From contig JAHDES010000026.1 of the NCBI GenBank assembly GCA_020628645.1, positions 40,567 through 86,755 of the forward strand: DNA of 46,189 nucleotides. The letters run 5' to 3'. Numbering within the stretch: position 1 is the first letter of the stretch; each line of letters starts with the position of its first letter. Shown piece by piece: positions 1 through 9,500 of this stretch. The notes below the pieces were generated by a model. It worked only from the letters and a program-made list of their open reading frames with translations, had not been told where the DNA came from and searched no databases. Source of the stretch: Saprospiraceae bacterium. GTDB taxonomy: Bacteria; Bacteroidota; Bacteroidia; Chitinophagales; Saprospiraceae. Position numbers and translations under genes: made by a program.

Positions 1-1221
1 CATAATCACAACCATTCTCATGATCATAGTGGGCACGATCATAGCCATCACAATCATGATCACGACCACCATGGCGAACATGCATGTGGATTTCATCACG
101 AAACAAAAGAGTTTGATCCAGCAGGAACGGCTTTCCACCACATCGCCGATGCGAATGTCTACAGTATTGGGCCACTTCAAATTCCATTGCCTTGTATTTT
201 ATATGCTCCAGAACGCGGCCTTTCTACCTTTATGTCTAGTAAATTTAATATCATTGATACGCACGGAACAGGCGATCATGCGGTAGATGGTTATGCTTTA
301 GATGCAGGTACAGTTGTTCGTGTACAAGATCCTAGTTTTCCTAGAGAGCGCGTGCAGTTAGATGGAATCGTACATAAGCATGAAAAAGATGCCAAAGGAA
401 AAGATAAAACGGTTACTTATGTTTGTTACCAAGGAAAACAATACCGAGCAGATTTAAAGTCTACTTTAGATGGTGGTTTGTTTGGAGGAGGAATTACATC
501 TTTCTACGATTTCTCAATGACCAAGAATGTGGTTACTATGATTATAGTTTCTTTATTCTTGATATGGTTGTTTTTCAAAGTGGCAAGAGCTTACCGTGAT
601 CGAGAAGGGAAATCGCCAAATGGAGTTCAAGGATTCATCGAGCCTATTTTTGTATTCATTCAAGATGAAGTTGCAAAACCTTTCTTAGGGCATAAATGGG
701 AACGATTTACGCCATTTTTAATGACGATCTTTTTCTTCATCTTAGGATTAAATCTTTTTGGACAAGTTCCATTTTTTGGAGGTTCTAACGTAACAGGAAA
801 TTTATCAGTTACTTTAGTATTGGCAGTAATTGCTTTTATCATTACCAATATAAATGGGAATAAACACTATTGGCAACACATATTTAATATGCCAGGTGTA
901 CCTGGCTTTGTAAAACTTATTTTAACACCTGTAGAATTTCTAGGGGTCTTCATAAAGCCAATCACTTTGATGCTTCGTTTGTTTGCGAACATCACAGCAG
1001 GTCACATGGTAATCATTATCTTCATTGGTTTGATCTTTACCTTTGGTAAAATGGGAACATCGCCAGCAGCAGGATATGGTGCAGCAATTCCAGCTATTTT
1101 ATTAACCTTGTTTATGATGGCGATTGAGTTGTTGGTAGCATTCTTACAGGCATTTGTATTTACTATTTTGACAGCATCTTATATCGGTGCTGCAGTAGAA
1201 GAACACGACGATCATCACTAG
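1..1221 (+). CDS. atpB: ATP synthase F0 subunit a, 5' end outside the window
   Basis: This membrane subunit forms the proton half-channels next to the c-ring. The reading frame is open from base 1, so the start lies upstream and at least 406 residues are present. An internal TTG at 187 is not the start, because the conserved Bacteroidota segment FHHIADANVYSIG lies before it. Several membrane helices follow, and the essential Arg is in the motif LMLRLFANITAGH, encoded near 970-1005. The C-terminus is FVFTILTASYIGAAVEEHDDHH-like. The visible N-terminal part is extraordinarily His-rich: 16 His in the first 33 visible residues, mixed with Asp, Asn and Ser. It lies before the first channel helix, probably on the periplasmic side. 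It is the first visible gene of atpBEFHAG. Identity is certain; the full N-terminus is unknown. Confidence 0.97.
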   Translation, partial: HNHNHSHDHSGHDHSHHNHDHDHHGEHACGFHHETKEFDPAGTAFHHIADANVYSIGPLQIPLPCILYAPERGLSTFMSSKFNIIDTHGTGDHAVDGYALDAGTVVRVQDPSFPRERVQLDGIVHKHEKDAKGKDKTVTYVCYQGKQYRADLKSTLDGGLFGGGITSFYDFSMTKNVVTMIIVSLFLIWLFFKVARAYRDREGKSPNGVQGFIEPIFVFIQDEVAKPFLGHKWERFTPFLMTIFFFILGLNLFGQVPFFGGSNVTGNLSVTLVLAVIAFIITNINGNKHYWQHIFNMPGVPGFVKLILTPVEFLGVFIKPITLMLRLFANITAGHMVIIIFIGLIFTFGKMGTSPAAGYGAAIPAILLTLFMMAIELLVAFLQAFVFTILTASYIGAAVEEHDDHH

Positions 1222-1230
1222 AGAAAGTAT

Positions 1231-1255
1231 TAGTCGAATAATTAATTTTCGACTA
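1231..1255 (+). other. Hairpin in the atpB-atpE spacer
   Basis: TAGTCGAA and TTCGACTA form a perfect 8-bp stem around a 9-nt AT loop just after the atpB stop. There is no clean U-tract after it, so it is more likely an mRNA processing or stability element than a full terminator. Because atpE product is needed in many copies per complex, a hairpin just before atpE could influence its relative expression. That role is inferred. Confidence 0.5.
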
Positions 1256-1303
1256 AAACAGATAAGTACCTAGTGTTTATATAAAGATTTTTTTAATCAC
1301 TAA

Positions 1304-1513
<210 letters not shown>

Positions 1514-1546
1514 TATTCTACAAGATTGAATGTCAAAAACGAATTG

Positions 1547-1581
1547 GCTTGGGTGCGTAGCGGTTGGCTGCCTGCCCAAGC
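1547..1581 (+). other. Hairpin in the atpE-atpF spacer
   Basis: GCTTGGG (1547-1553) pairs perfectly with CCCAAGC (1575-1581) across a 21-nt loop. The stem is G+C-rich against an AT-rich spacer. No T-run follows. It is probably a 3' stabiliser for atpE message or a partial attenuator; the function is inferred. Confidence 0.45.
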
Positions 1582-1621
1582 TACTCAAATTTAAAAAACG
1601 CTACAATTAACAATATAGAAT

Positions 1622-2134
1622 ATGGTTTTATTAGCTGAATTTACAGTACTACGTCCAGATCCAGGTCTAATTATCTGGGCAACAATTATCTTTTTAATCT
1701 TCTGGGGATTGATGGCTAAATATGCTTTTGGTCCGATTAAAGACGCATTGAAAAAACGAGAAGCCGATATTCAAAATGCTTTAGACGAAGCGGCGAAAGC
1801 ACGTGAAGAAATGTCGAATTTGAAGGCGGAGAATGAAAAAATCTTAGCAGAAGCACGTGAGGAGCGTACTAAGATTTTAAGAGAGGCGAAAGAAGCAAAA
1901 GATAATATCATCAAAGAGGCAAAAGAAAAAGCAACGGCAGAAGCACAACGTTTAGTGACAAGTGCCAAGCAAGAAATCGAAAACCAGAAAAATGCTGCCA
2001 TGACAGAAGTGAAGAACATGACGGGGCAGTTGGCATTACAAATTGCAGAGAAAGTTATTCGTAAAGACCTTTCTGGTGACAGCGAGCAAAATAGTCTAAT
2101 CAACTCTTTGATCGACGAAATTAAATTAAACTAG
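1622..2134 (+). CDS. atpF: ATP synthase F0 subunit b
   Basis: This is a 170-residue peripheral stalk subunit. An N-terminal membrane helix (about residues 13-33, GLIIWATIIFLIFWGLMAKYA) is followed by a long charged Ala/Glu/Lys-rich coiled coil (about 40-140) that reaches up to F1 and binds delta. Length and layout are typical of a single b subunit, and no b' homologue is present. The ATG at 1622 places a short segment, MVLLAEFTVLRPDPG, before the membrane helix, as is usual in the family. It lies between atpE and atpH. Confidence 0.96.
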   Translation: MVLLAEFTVLRPDPGLIIWATIIFLIFWGLMAKYAFGPIKDALKKREADIQNALDEAAKAREEMSNLKAENEKILAEAREERTKILREAKEAKDNIIKEAKEKATAEAQRLVTSAKQEIENQKNAAMTEVKNMTGQLALQIAEKVIRKDLSGDSEQNSLINSLIDEIKLN

Positions 2135-2139
2135 GGATG

Positions 2140-2189
2140 CATGAAGTTTCCTAACTTCATGACTATATCACTCGGGTTTCCTAACCCGA
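2140..2189 (+). repeat. Twin hairpins with an identical TCCT loop in the atpF-atpH spacer
   Basis: Two stem-loops lie back to back. The first is CATGAAGTT-TCCT-AACTTCATG (2140-2161, 9-bp stem). The second is TCGGGTT-TCCT-AACCCGA (2172-2189, 7-bp stem). Stem sequences differ but the loop and its TT/AA closing pairs are the same, so the loop core GTTTCCTAAC occurs twice. This suggests a dispersed repeat family or an RNA-binding determinant rather than chance. There is no U-tract, so neither is a classical terminator. Confidence 0.6.
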
Positions 2190-2204
2190 ACTAATAAATA
2201 TAAG

Positions 2205-2765
2205 ATGTCTGTAATAAGAATTGCATCCAGATACGCCAAATCATTAATGGATCTTGCCATTGAGCAGGGGAGTATTGATAAAGTATTGGGCGATATGACC
2301 AGCTTGAAAAACGCTGCGGAAAATCGTGATCTTTATTTAATGCTGAAAAGTCCAATTATCAATGCTTCAAAGAAAGGACAAGTCTTTGATAAACTATTCG
2401 GCGATAAGTTTGATAAAATGACGATGGGTTTTATGAAGATCGTCTTGAACAAAGGACGGGAATCTTATCTCCCTGAAATTGCAAATGAATTTTTGGAGCA
2501 ATATAAAAAATACAAGCATATTTCTACAGCTACGATTACATCTGCAAAGCCATTGTCTGATGCTGCTATAGATAAACTTAAAGCTAAGTTATTAGCAAGT
2601 AATGTAACCGATGAAAATGTAGAAATCGAAACAGTAGTGGATCCATCTATTATTGGTGGACTCATCATTGAAGTAGGAGATAAATTATACGATGCCAGTG
2701 TAGCGCATAAATTAGAACTCATGCGTAAGGAATTTACTGGGAATCTATACAAAAAGAATTTCTAA
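2205..2765 (+). CDS. atpH: ATP synthase F1 subunit delta
   Basis: This 186-residue subunit caps the alpha3beta3 head and ties it to the b stalk. The N-terminal helical domain begins with the family pattern IASRYAKSLMDLAIEQG. The C-terminal part holds the conserved segment encoded near 2640-2700, reading VDPSIIGGLIIEVGDKLYDASV. The length is normal (about 175-190). The ATG at 2205 directly precedes conserved sequence, so the start is secure. It sits between atpF and atpA with a 95-bp AT-rich spacer before atpA. Confidence 0.95.
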   Translation: MSVIRIASRYAKSLMDLAIEQGSIDKVLGDMTSLKNAAENRDLYLMLKSPIINASKKGQVFDKLFGDKFDKMTMGFMKIVLNKGRESYLPEIANEFLEQYKKYKHISTATITSAKPLSDAAIDKLKAKLLASNVTDENVEIETVVDPSIIGGLIIEVGDKLYDASVAHKLELMRKEFTGNLYKKNF

Positions 2766-2860
2766 GAAATACAAATAAAATCAATGGTTAGTAGTTAACG
2801 ATTAAAAAGTTAGCAATTAACCGTCAAATAAATAGTTAATAATACTAAAATTTTAAAAAT

Positions 2861-4444
2861 ATGGTTGACGTAAAGCCTGATGAAATATCCGCAATATTAA
2901 AACAACAATTATCTGGTTTTAGCACAGCTACAGAATTAGAAGAAGTTGGAACCGTACTTCAAGTAGGTGACGGTATTGCTCGTGTATATGGATTATCCAA
3001 CGCACAAGCAGGAGAGTTAGTTGAGTTTGAAACTGGCGTACAAGCCATCGTATTGAACTTAGAGGAAGATAACGTAGGGGTAGTATTATTAGGATCAGGT
3101 GATGGTATCAAAGAAGGGTCTACTGTTCGACGAACTTCTCGTATCGCTTCTATCAACGTAGGAGAAGGATATGTTGGTCGTGTAGTAAATCCATTAGGTG
3201 AACCAATTGATGGTAAAGGTGCGATCACTGGAGAAACCTATGAAATGCCACTAGAGCGTAAAGCACCTGGGGTAATCTACCGTCAGCCAGTAAATGAGCC
3301 ACTTCAAACGGGGATCAAAGCGATTGACTCTATGATTCCAATCGGTAGAGGACAGCGGGAGTTAATCATTGGTGACCGCCAAACAGGTAAAACGGCGATT
3401 GCGATTGACACCATCTTAAATCAAAAAGAATTCTTCGATCGTGGAGAGCCTGTTTACTGTATTTATGTAGCTTCTGGTCAAAAAGCATCTACAGTTGCAC
3501 AGGTAGCAAAAGTATTAGAAGAAAACGGCGCGATGCAATATACCGTTATTGTAACGGCAACCGCTTCTGATCCTGCTCCGATGCAGTTTTATGCTCCATT
3601 CGCAGGGGCATCTATTGGGGAATATTTCCGTGATACAGGTCGTCCAGCCTTAATCATCTATGATGATTTATCGAAGCAAGCAGTAGCATATCGTGAGGTA
3701 TCACTTTTATTACGTCGTCCTCCAGGTCGTGAGGCATATCCAGGTGATGTATTCTACTTACACTCTCGTTTATTAGAGCGTGCAGCGAAAGTTATTGCGG
3801 ATGATGGTATTGCTCAAAATATGAATGATTTACCTGAATCTTTGAAAAAAGCAGGTATCGTAAAAGGTGGTGGTTCATTAACTGCACTTCCAATTATCGA
3901 AACACAAGCGGGTGATGTATCGGCTTATATTCCTACCAACGTAATTTCTATTACAGACGGTCAGATTTTCTTAGAATCAAACTTATTTAACGCAGGTGTT
4001 CGTCCAGCGATTAACGTAGGTATCTCTGTATCGCGTGTGGGTGGTTCTGCTCAGATTAAGTCGATGAAAAAAGTAGCAGGTACTTTGAAATTAGACCAAG
4101 CTCAATATCGTGAGTTAGAAGCTTTCGCTAAATTCGGTTCTGATTTGGATGCTGCAACACAAGGGGTTTTGGAGAAAGGAAAGCGTAATGTGGAAATCTT
4201 GAAGCAAGCGCAATATTCTCCTGTATCGGTAGAAAAGCAAGTTGCTATTATTTTCTTAGGAACGAACGGTTTATTGAGTGATGTACCTGTAGATAAAGTA
4301 CGTGAGTTTGAAGATGCGTTCTTAACAACATTGGAGCAAAAACATCCAGATGTATTAAGTACCTTCCAAGCTGGTAAGTTGACAGACGAAGCTAAAAATG
4401 CAGTGAAATCATTAGCTGCCGAAATGGTAAAACAGTTCAAATAG
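2861..4444 (+). CDS. atpA: ATP synthase F1 subunit alpha
   Basis: This is the 527-residue non-catalytic nucleotide-binding subunit. The N-terminal beta-barrel (about 25-95) is followed by the Walker A motif GDRQTGKT at residues 171-178, the signature around [18 protein letters not shown], and the arginine-finger region [10 protein letters not shown] (about 373-382). The C-terminal helical domain is complete. The length is usual for Bacteroidota. The ATG at 2861 gives [17 protein letters not shown], the expected delta-contacting N-terminus. It is followed by atpG after 78 bases. Confidence 0.98.
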   Translation: MVDVKPDEISAILKQQLSGFSTATELEEVGTVLQVGDGIARVYGLSNAQAGELVEFETGVQAIVLNLEEDNVGVVLLGSGDGIKEGSTVRRTSRIASINVGEGYVGRVVNPLGEPIDGKGAITGETYEMPLERKAPGVIYRQPVNEPLQTGIKAIDSMIPIGRGQRELIIGDRQTGKTAIAIDTILNQKEFFDRGEPVYCIYVASGQKASTVAQVAKVLEENGAMQYTVIVTATASDPAPMQFYAPFAGASIGEYFRDTGRPALIIYDDLSKQAVAYREVSLLLRRPPGREAYPGDVFYLHSRLLERAAKVIADDGIAQNMNDLPESLKKAGIVKGGGSLTALPIIETQAGDVSAYIPTNVISITDGQIFLESNLFNAGVRPAINVGISVSRVGGSAQIKSMKKVAGTLKLDQAQYRELEAFAKFGSDLDAATQGVLEKGKRNVEILKQAQYSPVSVEKQVAIIFLGTNGLLSDVPVDKVREFEDAFLTTLEQKHPDVLSTFQAGKLTDEAKNAVKSLAAEMVKQFK

Positions 4445-4460
4445 TATAGTAAATAGCGTA

Positions 4461-4507
4461 AACTAGTACAAGCTAAAAACTAGTAACTACTCAACTATTA
4501 ACTAGTA
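4461..4507 (+). repeat. Three copies of AACTAGTA in the atpA-atpG spacer
   Basis: AACTAGTA occurs at 4461-4468, 4478-4485 and 4500-4507 within the 78-bp spacer, two copies extended to AACTAGTAACTA. ACTAGT is self-complementary. The spacer is low-complexity AT-rich sequence, so this may be no more than local slippage. No function is assigned. Confidence 0.4.
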
Positions 4508-4522
4508 ACTAAAAAGAAAATA

Positions 4523-5419
4523 ATGGGAGCAAATCTCAAAGAAGTACGAGAACGGATATCATCCGTAAAATCAACACAGCAGATTACCAAAGCCATGAAA
4601 ATGGTATCGGCAGCAAAGCTTCGTCGTGCACAAGATGCAATTGTACAAATGCGTCCGTATGCAGATAAGTTAAATGCGATGCTAATCAATATCCTTTCTA
4701 ATTTAGAAGGAGATGTAAGTACCTCATTTGGAAAAGAACGTGAAGTGAAGAATGCTTGTGTTGTTGTGGTCACTTCAAATAGAGGTTTGTGTGGAGCGTT
4801 TAATACCAATGTAATTAAAGCAGCAGTTGCTCGTATCAATGATACGTATGCTACGCAACGAGATAATGGCACTTTAACCATACTCTGTATCGGTAAAAAA
4901 GGATATGATTATTTCAAAAAGCGTTATGCGAATTGTAATGTGAGCAATGAATACATGGATCTATTCAATGATTTAAGTTTTGATAATGTTTCGCAGGTAT
5001 CAAATATGTTGATGGATAGCTTCAAAGGAGAATCTTTTGATGCCATTGATGTAGCTTATGGTCGTTTTCGTAATGCAGGAATGCAGTTTCCAGAAATAGC
5101 ACAGTTTCTTCCTGTAGCAAAACTGGAAAAATCAGAAGACGAAAAGAAAACACGTGCTGATTACATTTTTGAACCCAGTAAAGAAGCTTTATTAGAACAT
5201 TTGATTCCAAGTATCCTTCAAACACAGTTTCAGAAATATCTATTAGATACTCATGCATCTGAACATGGTGCGCGAATGACTGCAATGGACAAAGCCACTG
5301 AAAATGCAGAGGAATTATTGAAAGATCTGAAAATCTCATACAACAAAGCACGTCAAGAAGCGATTACACGTGAGTTATCTGAAATCGTGGGTGGTGCAGC
5401 TGCTTTAGAAAGTAATTAA
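4523..5419 (+). CDS. atpG: ATP synthase F1 subunit gamma
   Basis: This is the 298-residue central rotor shaft. The N-terminal coiled coil starts with the family hallmark LKEVRERISSVKSTQQITKAM and MVSAAKLRRAQ. The C-terminal coiled coil contains the conserved HGARMTAMDKATENAEELL segment, encoded near 5260-5320. The length is normal. It is the last gene of this operon. atpD and atpC do not follow, which agrees with the split ATP synthase loci found in several Bacteroidota, so they should be elsewhere in the genome. Confidence 0.97.
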   Translation: MGANLKEVRERISSVKSTQQITKAMKMVSAAKLRRAQDAIVQMRPYADKLNAMLINILSNLEGDVSTSFGKEREVKNACVVVVTSNRGLCGAFNTNVIKAAVARINDTYATQRDNGTLTILCIGKKGYDYFKKRYANCNVSNEYMDLFNDLSFDNVSQVSNMLMDSFKGESFDAIDVAYGRFRNAGMQFPEIAQFLPVAKLEKSEDEKKTRADYIFEPSKEALLEHLIPSILQTQFQKYLLDTHASEHGARMTAMDKATENAEELLKDLKISYNKARQEAITRELSEIVGGAAALESN

Positions 5420-5425
5420 GTAAGC

Positions 5426-5559
5426 GTCAAATAATTAATTCCCGACTTGCCTGTCCTGTCGAAGGGAAACCGATAGATCGGGATAATGCCTGTTCGCCTC
5501 TGGCGAAAAGTTTTTCAAGCTAATTGAAGAAATGCTCAAAAGGGAATTTAATTTTTGAC
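5426..5559 (+). repeat. Long-range inverted repeat with nested hairpins after atpG
   Basis: An 18-nt segment at 5426-5443 (GTCAAATAATTAATTCCC) is repeated inverted at 5542-5559 with three mismatches. Within it, TCCCGA...TCGGGA (about 5440-5483) can pair, and TTCGCC-TCT-GGCGAA (5493-5507) is a perfect hairpin. The whole is a 134-bp stem-loop-like unit between the atpG stop and the operon terminator. It could be a MITE-like dispersed element or a structured 3' UTR. No open reading frame or target duplication is evident. Confidence 0.5.
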
Positions 5560-5597
5560 AAATGCAACTATAACTATAAAAACAAAATAAAAAACAG

Positions 5598-5629
5598 AAG
5601 CGTAGCTCAATTATGGGTTGCGCTTTTTT
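5598..5629 (+). terminator. Intrinsic terminator of the atp operon
   Basis: AAGCGTAGCTC (5598-5608) pairs with GGGTTGCGCTT (5615-5625) over 11 bp, with G-U wobbles, across a 6-nt loop. A run of T follows to 5629. It separates atpG from truA. Confidence 0.8.
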
Positions 5630-5679
5630 ATTTTTAAAGGCTTTTTATGCTTTATGATGGAGAGCTTAAATCTAATAAA

Positions 5680-6432
5680 ATGCGTTATTTTCTTCATCTT
5701 GCTTTTAAGGGAACGAATTATTTTGGGTGGCAACGCCAAAAAGCGGCGCTAGGTGTACAAGAAGTTATTGAAGAAAAACTAAGTTTGTTATTGCGTCAAG
5801 CTACAAAAATTCATCCTTGTGGGCGGACGGATGCGGGTGTCCATGCTTCCCAATTTTATGTGCATTTTGAAAGTGAACCCATCACTCGGCCTGATTTTAT
5901 TTATCGAATGAATCAGTTATTACCAGAGGATATTGTCATTTATGAACTATTGCCAGTTGTGCCCAAAGCAAATGCTCAATTAGATGCGATAAGCCGCACC
6001 TATCGCTATTACTTTCATACGCAGAAAAATCCTTTTTTAGAAGAAAGAAGTGCTTGGTATCATCTGGGAGAACTTGATGTGGATAAAATGAAAACAGCGA
6101 TAGATATTCTTCCAAGTTATGAAGATTTTCGTTCCATGTGTTTGCAACCAGATGCTCATAATTCTACTTTATGTACGATTATGAATGCTCATTTAGAAAT
6201 GAATGTTGCTCAAAATGAGTTTAGCTTTGAAATAACGGCAAGTCGTTTTTTACGGGGAATGATTCGTTTATTGGTGGCAAGAATAATGGATATTGGAATC
6301 GGAAAAATTTCTATTGATGAGTTTAAAAATTGTTTGGAGACAGGAGAACGCGTTCGTTTTCATACTTCAGCTTATCCTCAAGGCTTATTTTTAGCTCAAA
6401 TTGAGTATCGAGAAGATATCTTTTTACCATAA
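5680..6432 (+). CDS. truA: tRNA pseudouridine(38-40) synthase
   Basis: TruA isomerises uridines 38-40 of the tRNA anticodon arm to pseudouridine. The catalytic Asp is residue 51 in the invariant motif GRTDAGVHA, followed by the RNA-binding segment ISRTYRYYF and the C-terminal FLRGMIRLLV motif. An upstream in-frame ATG at 5647 would add 11 residues. The ATG at 5680 is preferred because MRYFLHLAFKGTNYFGWQ begins exactly where the family begins. This gives 250 residues, normal for TruA. It lies just after the atp terminator, 74 bases from the end of the convergent 1815-residue gene. Confidence 0.95.
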   Translation: MRYFLHLAFKGTNYFGWQRQKAALGVQEVIEEKLSLLLRQATKIHPCGRTDAGVHASQFYVHFESEPITRPDFIYRMNQLLPEDIVIYELLPVVPKANAQLDAISRTYRYYFHTQKNPFLEERSAWYHLGELDVDKMKTAIDILPSYEDFRSMCLQPDAHNSTLCTIMNAHLEMNVAQNEFSFEITASRFLRGMIRLLVARIMDIGIGKISIDEFKNCLETGERVRFHTSAYPQGLFLAQIEYREDIFLP

Positions 6433-6460
6433 AAAAAGCCCACGCGCAAAGCACGTGGGC
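6431..6460 (-). terminator. Terminator of the 1815-residue surface protein gene
   Basis: GCCCACG (6438-6444) pairs with CGTGGGC (6454-6460). Read on the minus strand the stem is followed by seven T (6437-6431), a strong intrinsic terminator for the gene ending at 6507. On the plus strand the tract after the stem is not U-rich, so it is a weaker stop for truA. Confidence 0.8.
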
Positions 6461-6506
6461 AGAAAATTATTACCAAAGAGTAGAAGCTTATTCTACTCCA
6501 AAAATT

Positions 6507-9500
6507 TTAATCTAAAATAATCATCTTCTTCGTTGCAGTGGAAGTACCATTGTTTAATTCATAGTATAAAATACCACTTGTATTCAATTCTGATTTTTGA
6601 ATTGAAATGGTATTGTATCCTTTTGTAAACTGACCTTCTACTACTTTCAATACTTTACCAGAAACATCGAATACTCGAAGTGTAGCGGTAGACGCTTCAG
6701 GTAAGTTGAATCCGATAAGCGTTTCACCATTAAATGGATTTGGTGTATTTTGGAACAACTCAAATGCTTCATTTGACATAAGCGTTCCATTCGTTGTATT
6801 AAATGCAACGTTTACATCCATTTCTTCTGTTGTATTATACGCTTCAGCTTTTGTATAACGACTATTGATGCTTACTAAATCACTGATTGTAGTTGATGCA
6901 TTTGCAGTAAAGGTCATAGAGAATAATACATCATCATTTGCAATAGATTTTGCAGTACTATTCCAAGAAGTAGTAATTACTCCTTCTGCTAGCATATCTA
7001 AACCAAAGTTAGCATCACTTACGTTTAATGCACCAGCTTCTACTGCTTCAAAAGTAGCTGCATCAGCATCAAATTTCATAGTGAATTGGTAACCTAACAC
7101 ATCTACGAAATCTTGAGCGCGGAAATCAACAGTGAAGGTTTCACCAGCATTAACTGTAGCATCATCAATTGCTAAAACTAAAGTATTGTTTGTAGTACGC
7201 TCTACTTCTCCTAAAATACTATTTGGAACTGCACTTCCATTTACATCACCAACTTTAACACCAATGAAGTCAGCATTTAACTCATCTTGAGAAAGATTAG
7301 TAATATCAATTACTTCAGGGAATGCCTCCATCCAAGGATTGTTAGTGTCAGGGAAAAGATATCCTTTATCAACAAATCTCCAAGAAGTATTATTCGGAAA
7401 ATCTTCGATAATGTAAAGAATTAATTGACGTGTTTGTACAATATCAAAAGTAGTGATATTTCCATCATTGTTTACATCTGCTGCAATCATTGCATAAGGT
7501 GAATCCAATGTCTCAATACCTAAGATATGTTGACTCATTAATACTAAGTCATAAGTAGATACACCGTTTGTTGGATCTAAGTCTTTTTCAGGAATTACGG
7601 TATAATCTTGGAACATTACTAAGTCAGGGAATGCGAAATCTCCAGCATTATCAGTAGGTAATGCATTTGTGAAACCACCATCAATTTCTACATCTACCAA
7701 TTCTACTTCTTCACCAGCTTCCGTTTCAATGGTACCTGCGATAGTAGCAGCAGAAGGATTACCTGCACACACACCAGAATTATCTTGTACAATGATGTAT
7801 GTTGTACAGAAATCAGTATTTCCAGCTTCATCACTTACCCAAATCTCTACGATAACTGTTCCTAATTGCTCACAGCAAAGTGTTAAACTTGGTTGAGGTG
7901 CAGCAAGGTCACCAGCTAAACGAATTTTTACAGAATTTTCTACATATTCATCAGCAGAACAATTGTCAAATGCATACTCTAATAAATCAGAAGCCCAAAC
8001 GTCTACACAACCGTTACTGTTCATTGTTGGAAGAGAAATACCATTTAAACAAACAGGAGTTGGTTTTTTAGCATCTTCAATGGTAAATAAGTGTGTACAT
8101 TCTGAACTGTTACCACATCCATCTTCTACAATCCATTTGATTGCGTGAGTCCCATAAGGATATAAACCGCTAGCATCGTTGCCAGTGTCAATAATGTCAA
8201 AAGTTCCATCGTTATTAGCGTCTATTTTATAAGAATAAGTTAATGCAGCATCATCAGAACAAGCATCCGAAGCATAAATTGTTAAATCAGCATAACCTTC
8301 ACAATCATCCGATAAATCAGTGAAAACTAAATCACCAGGACAATTAATGACAGGAGCAGTATCATCCAATACTTTGATTGTTTGTACCCAAGTAAAATAT
8401 CCATCATCATCTTGGTAAGTACGTGGAAGAGGTTGAGGAATACCTAAATCTGTGTTTGCAGGATTACCTTGGTCGTATACACACCAGTTGATAATTGTCC
8501 AAGTACGTTCTATTTTATAACAAGCATCAGATACAAGATCAAAAATTTGATCTTCGCTAGAAACAGCTACTAACTCACAGTCATCATCAGAGATAGTTGG
8601 TTCGCCTGTAGCACCTAAATCATCTGGGCAAGAATCAATGGTTACATCTACTGGGAATTGAACGATAAAGTCAGATACGTGATTGATTGTAATTGTTTGA
8701 GAACAACTTACATCAGCAGATTTAGAAGAACCATCAGTTGCTGTCCAAGTACGGCGTAAGATACCCGCTTGACACTCGTCAATATCTTCATAATCAGTAG
8801 ATGAAATACTTGCTTCACAGTTGTCATCATAAGACGGGATGCCAAAAGGAGCGTGGATTGAAGGATCATCACAGTTGATTGTTTTATCCTCAGGACAAAC
8901 AATTACAGGAGGAAGTGCATCCTCTATCAATGCTGATTTCCAGCAAATGTTTTGATTTCCAGCATTATCAGTAACACGTAATTCGATAGTTACTAATTCA
9001 TCTACATCACAACATGCAAAAGATACATATTCATCCCAAGCAGATTCACCTAAACATCCATCTATACGACGAATTTCAAGCGAAGCAATTCCACAATTGT
9101 CATAGCTACCTTCATCAACATCTGCTGCACTTACACGAGCTGTTCCATCTGCACCTAATGAGATGTGTAATTCATCATCACAAATAGCGATTGGAGCCGT
9201 ATCATCTTCTACTGTAATCGTGATTAATTTCGTAGATGCATTTAAACATTGATCTTTAGCAGTGATTTCTACTTGAGTTTCACCCAATGGTAAACCTTCT
9301 AAAGTACCACCATTTGTTAAGTCAACAATAACAAGCGTACCATCACCTTGGTATGCACCACCACCTTGTGTATAAGAAGCGATTACATCACCAACACCAG
9401 AGCAATCATCAGTAATACCTAAATCTAATAAGCTTACATCAGCAGCACAAGCATAATTTCCAGTACCAACAGTAACATTATCTTGAGCGATAGATGGTCC

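Noticed and set aside
20-286. An 88-residue frame overlapping the 5' part of atpB
   Set aside because: It is the +1-shifted reading of the His-codon-rich atpB start (CAT/CAC runs giving Met-Ile-Thr). The atpB frame is open through the same bases and holds conserved sequence.
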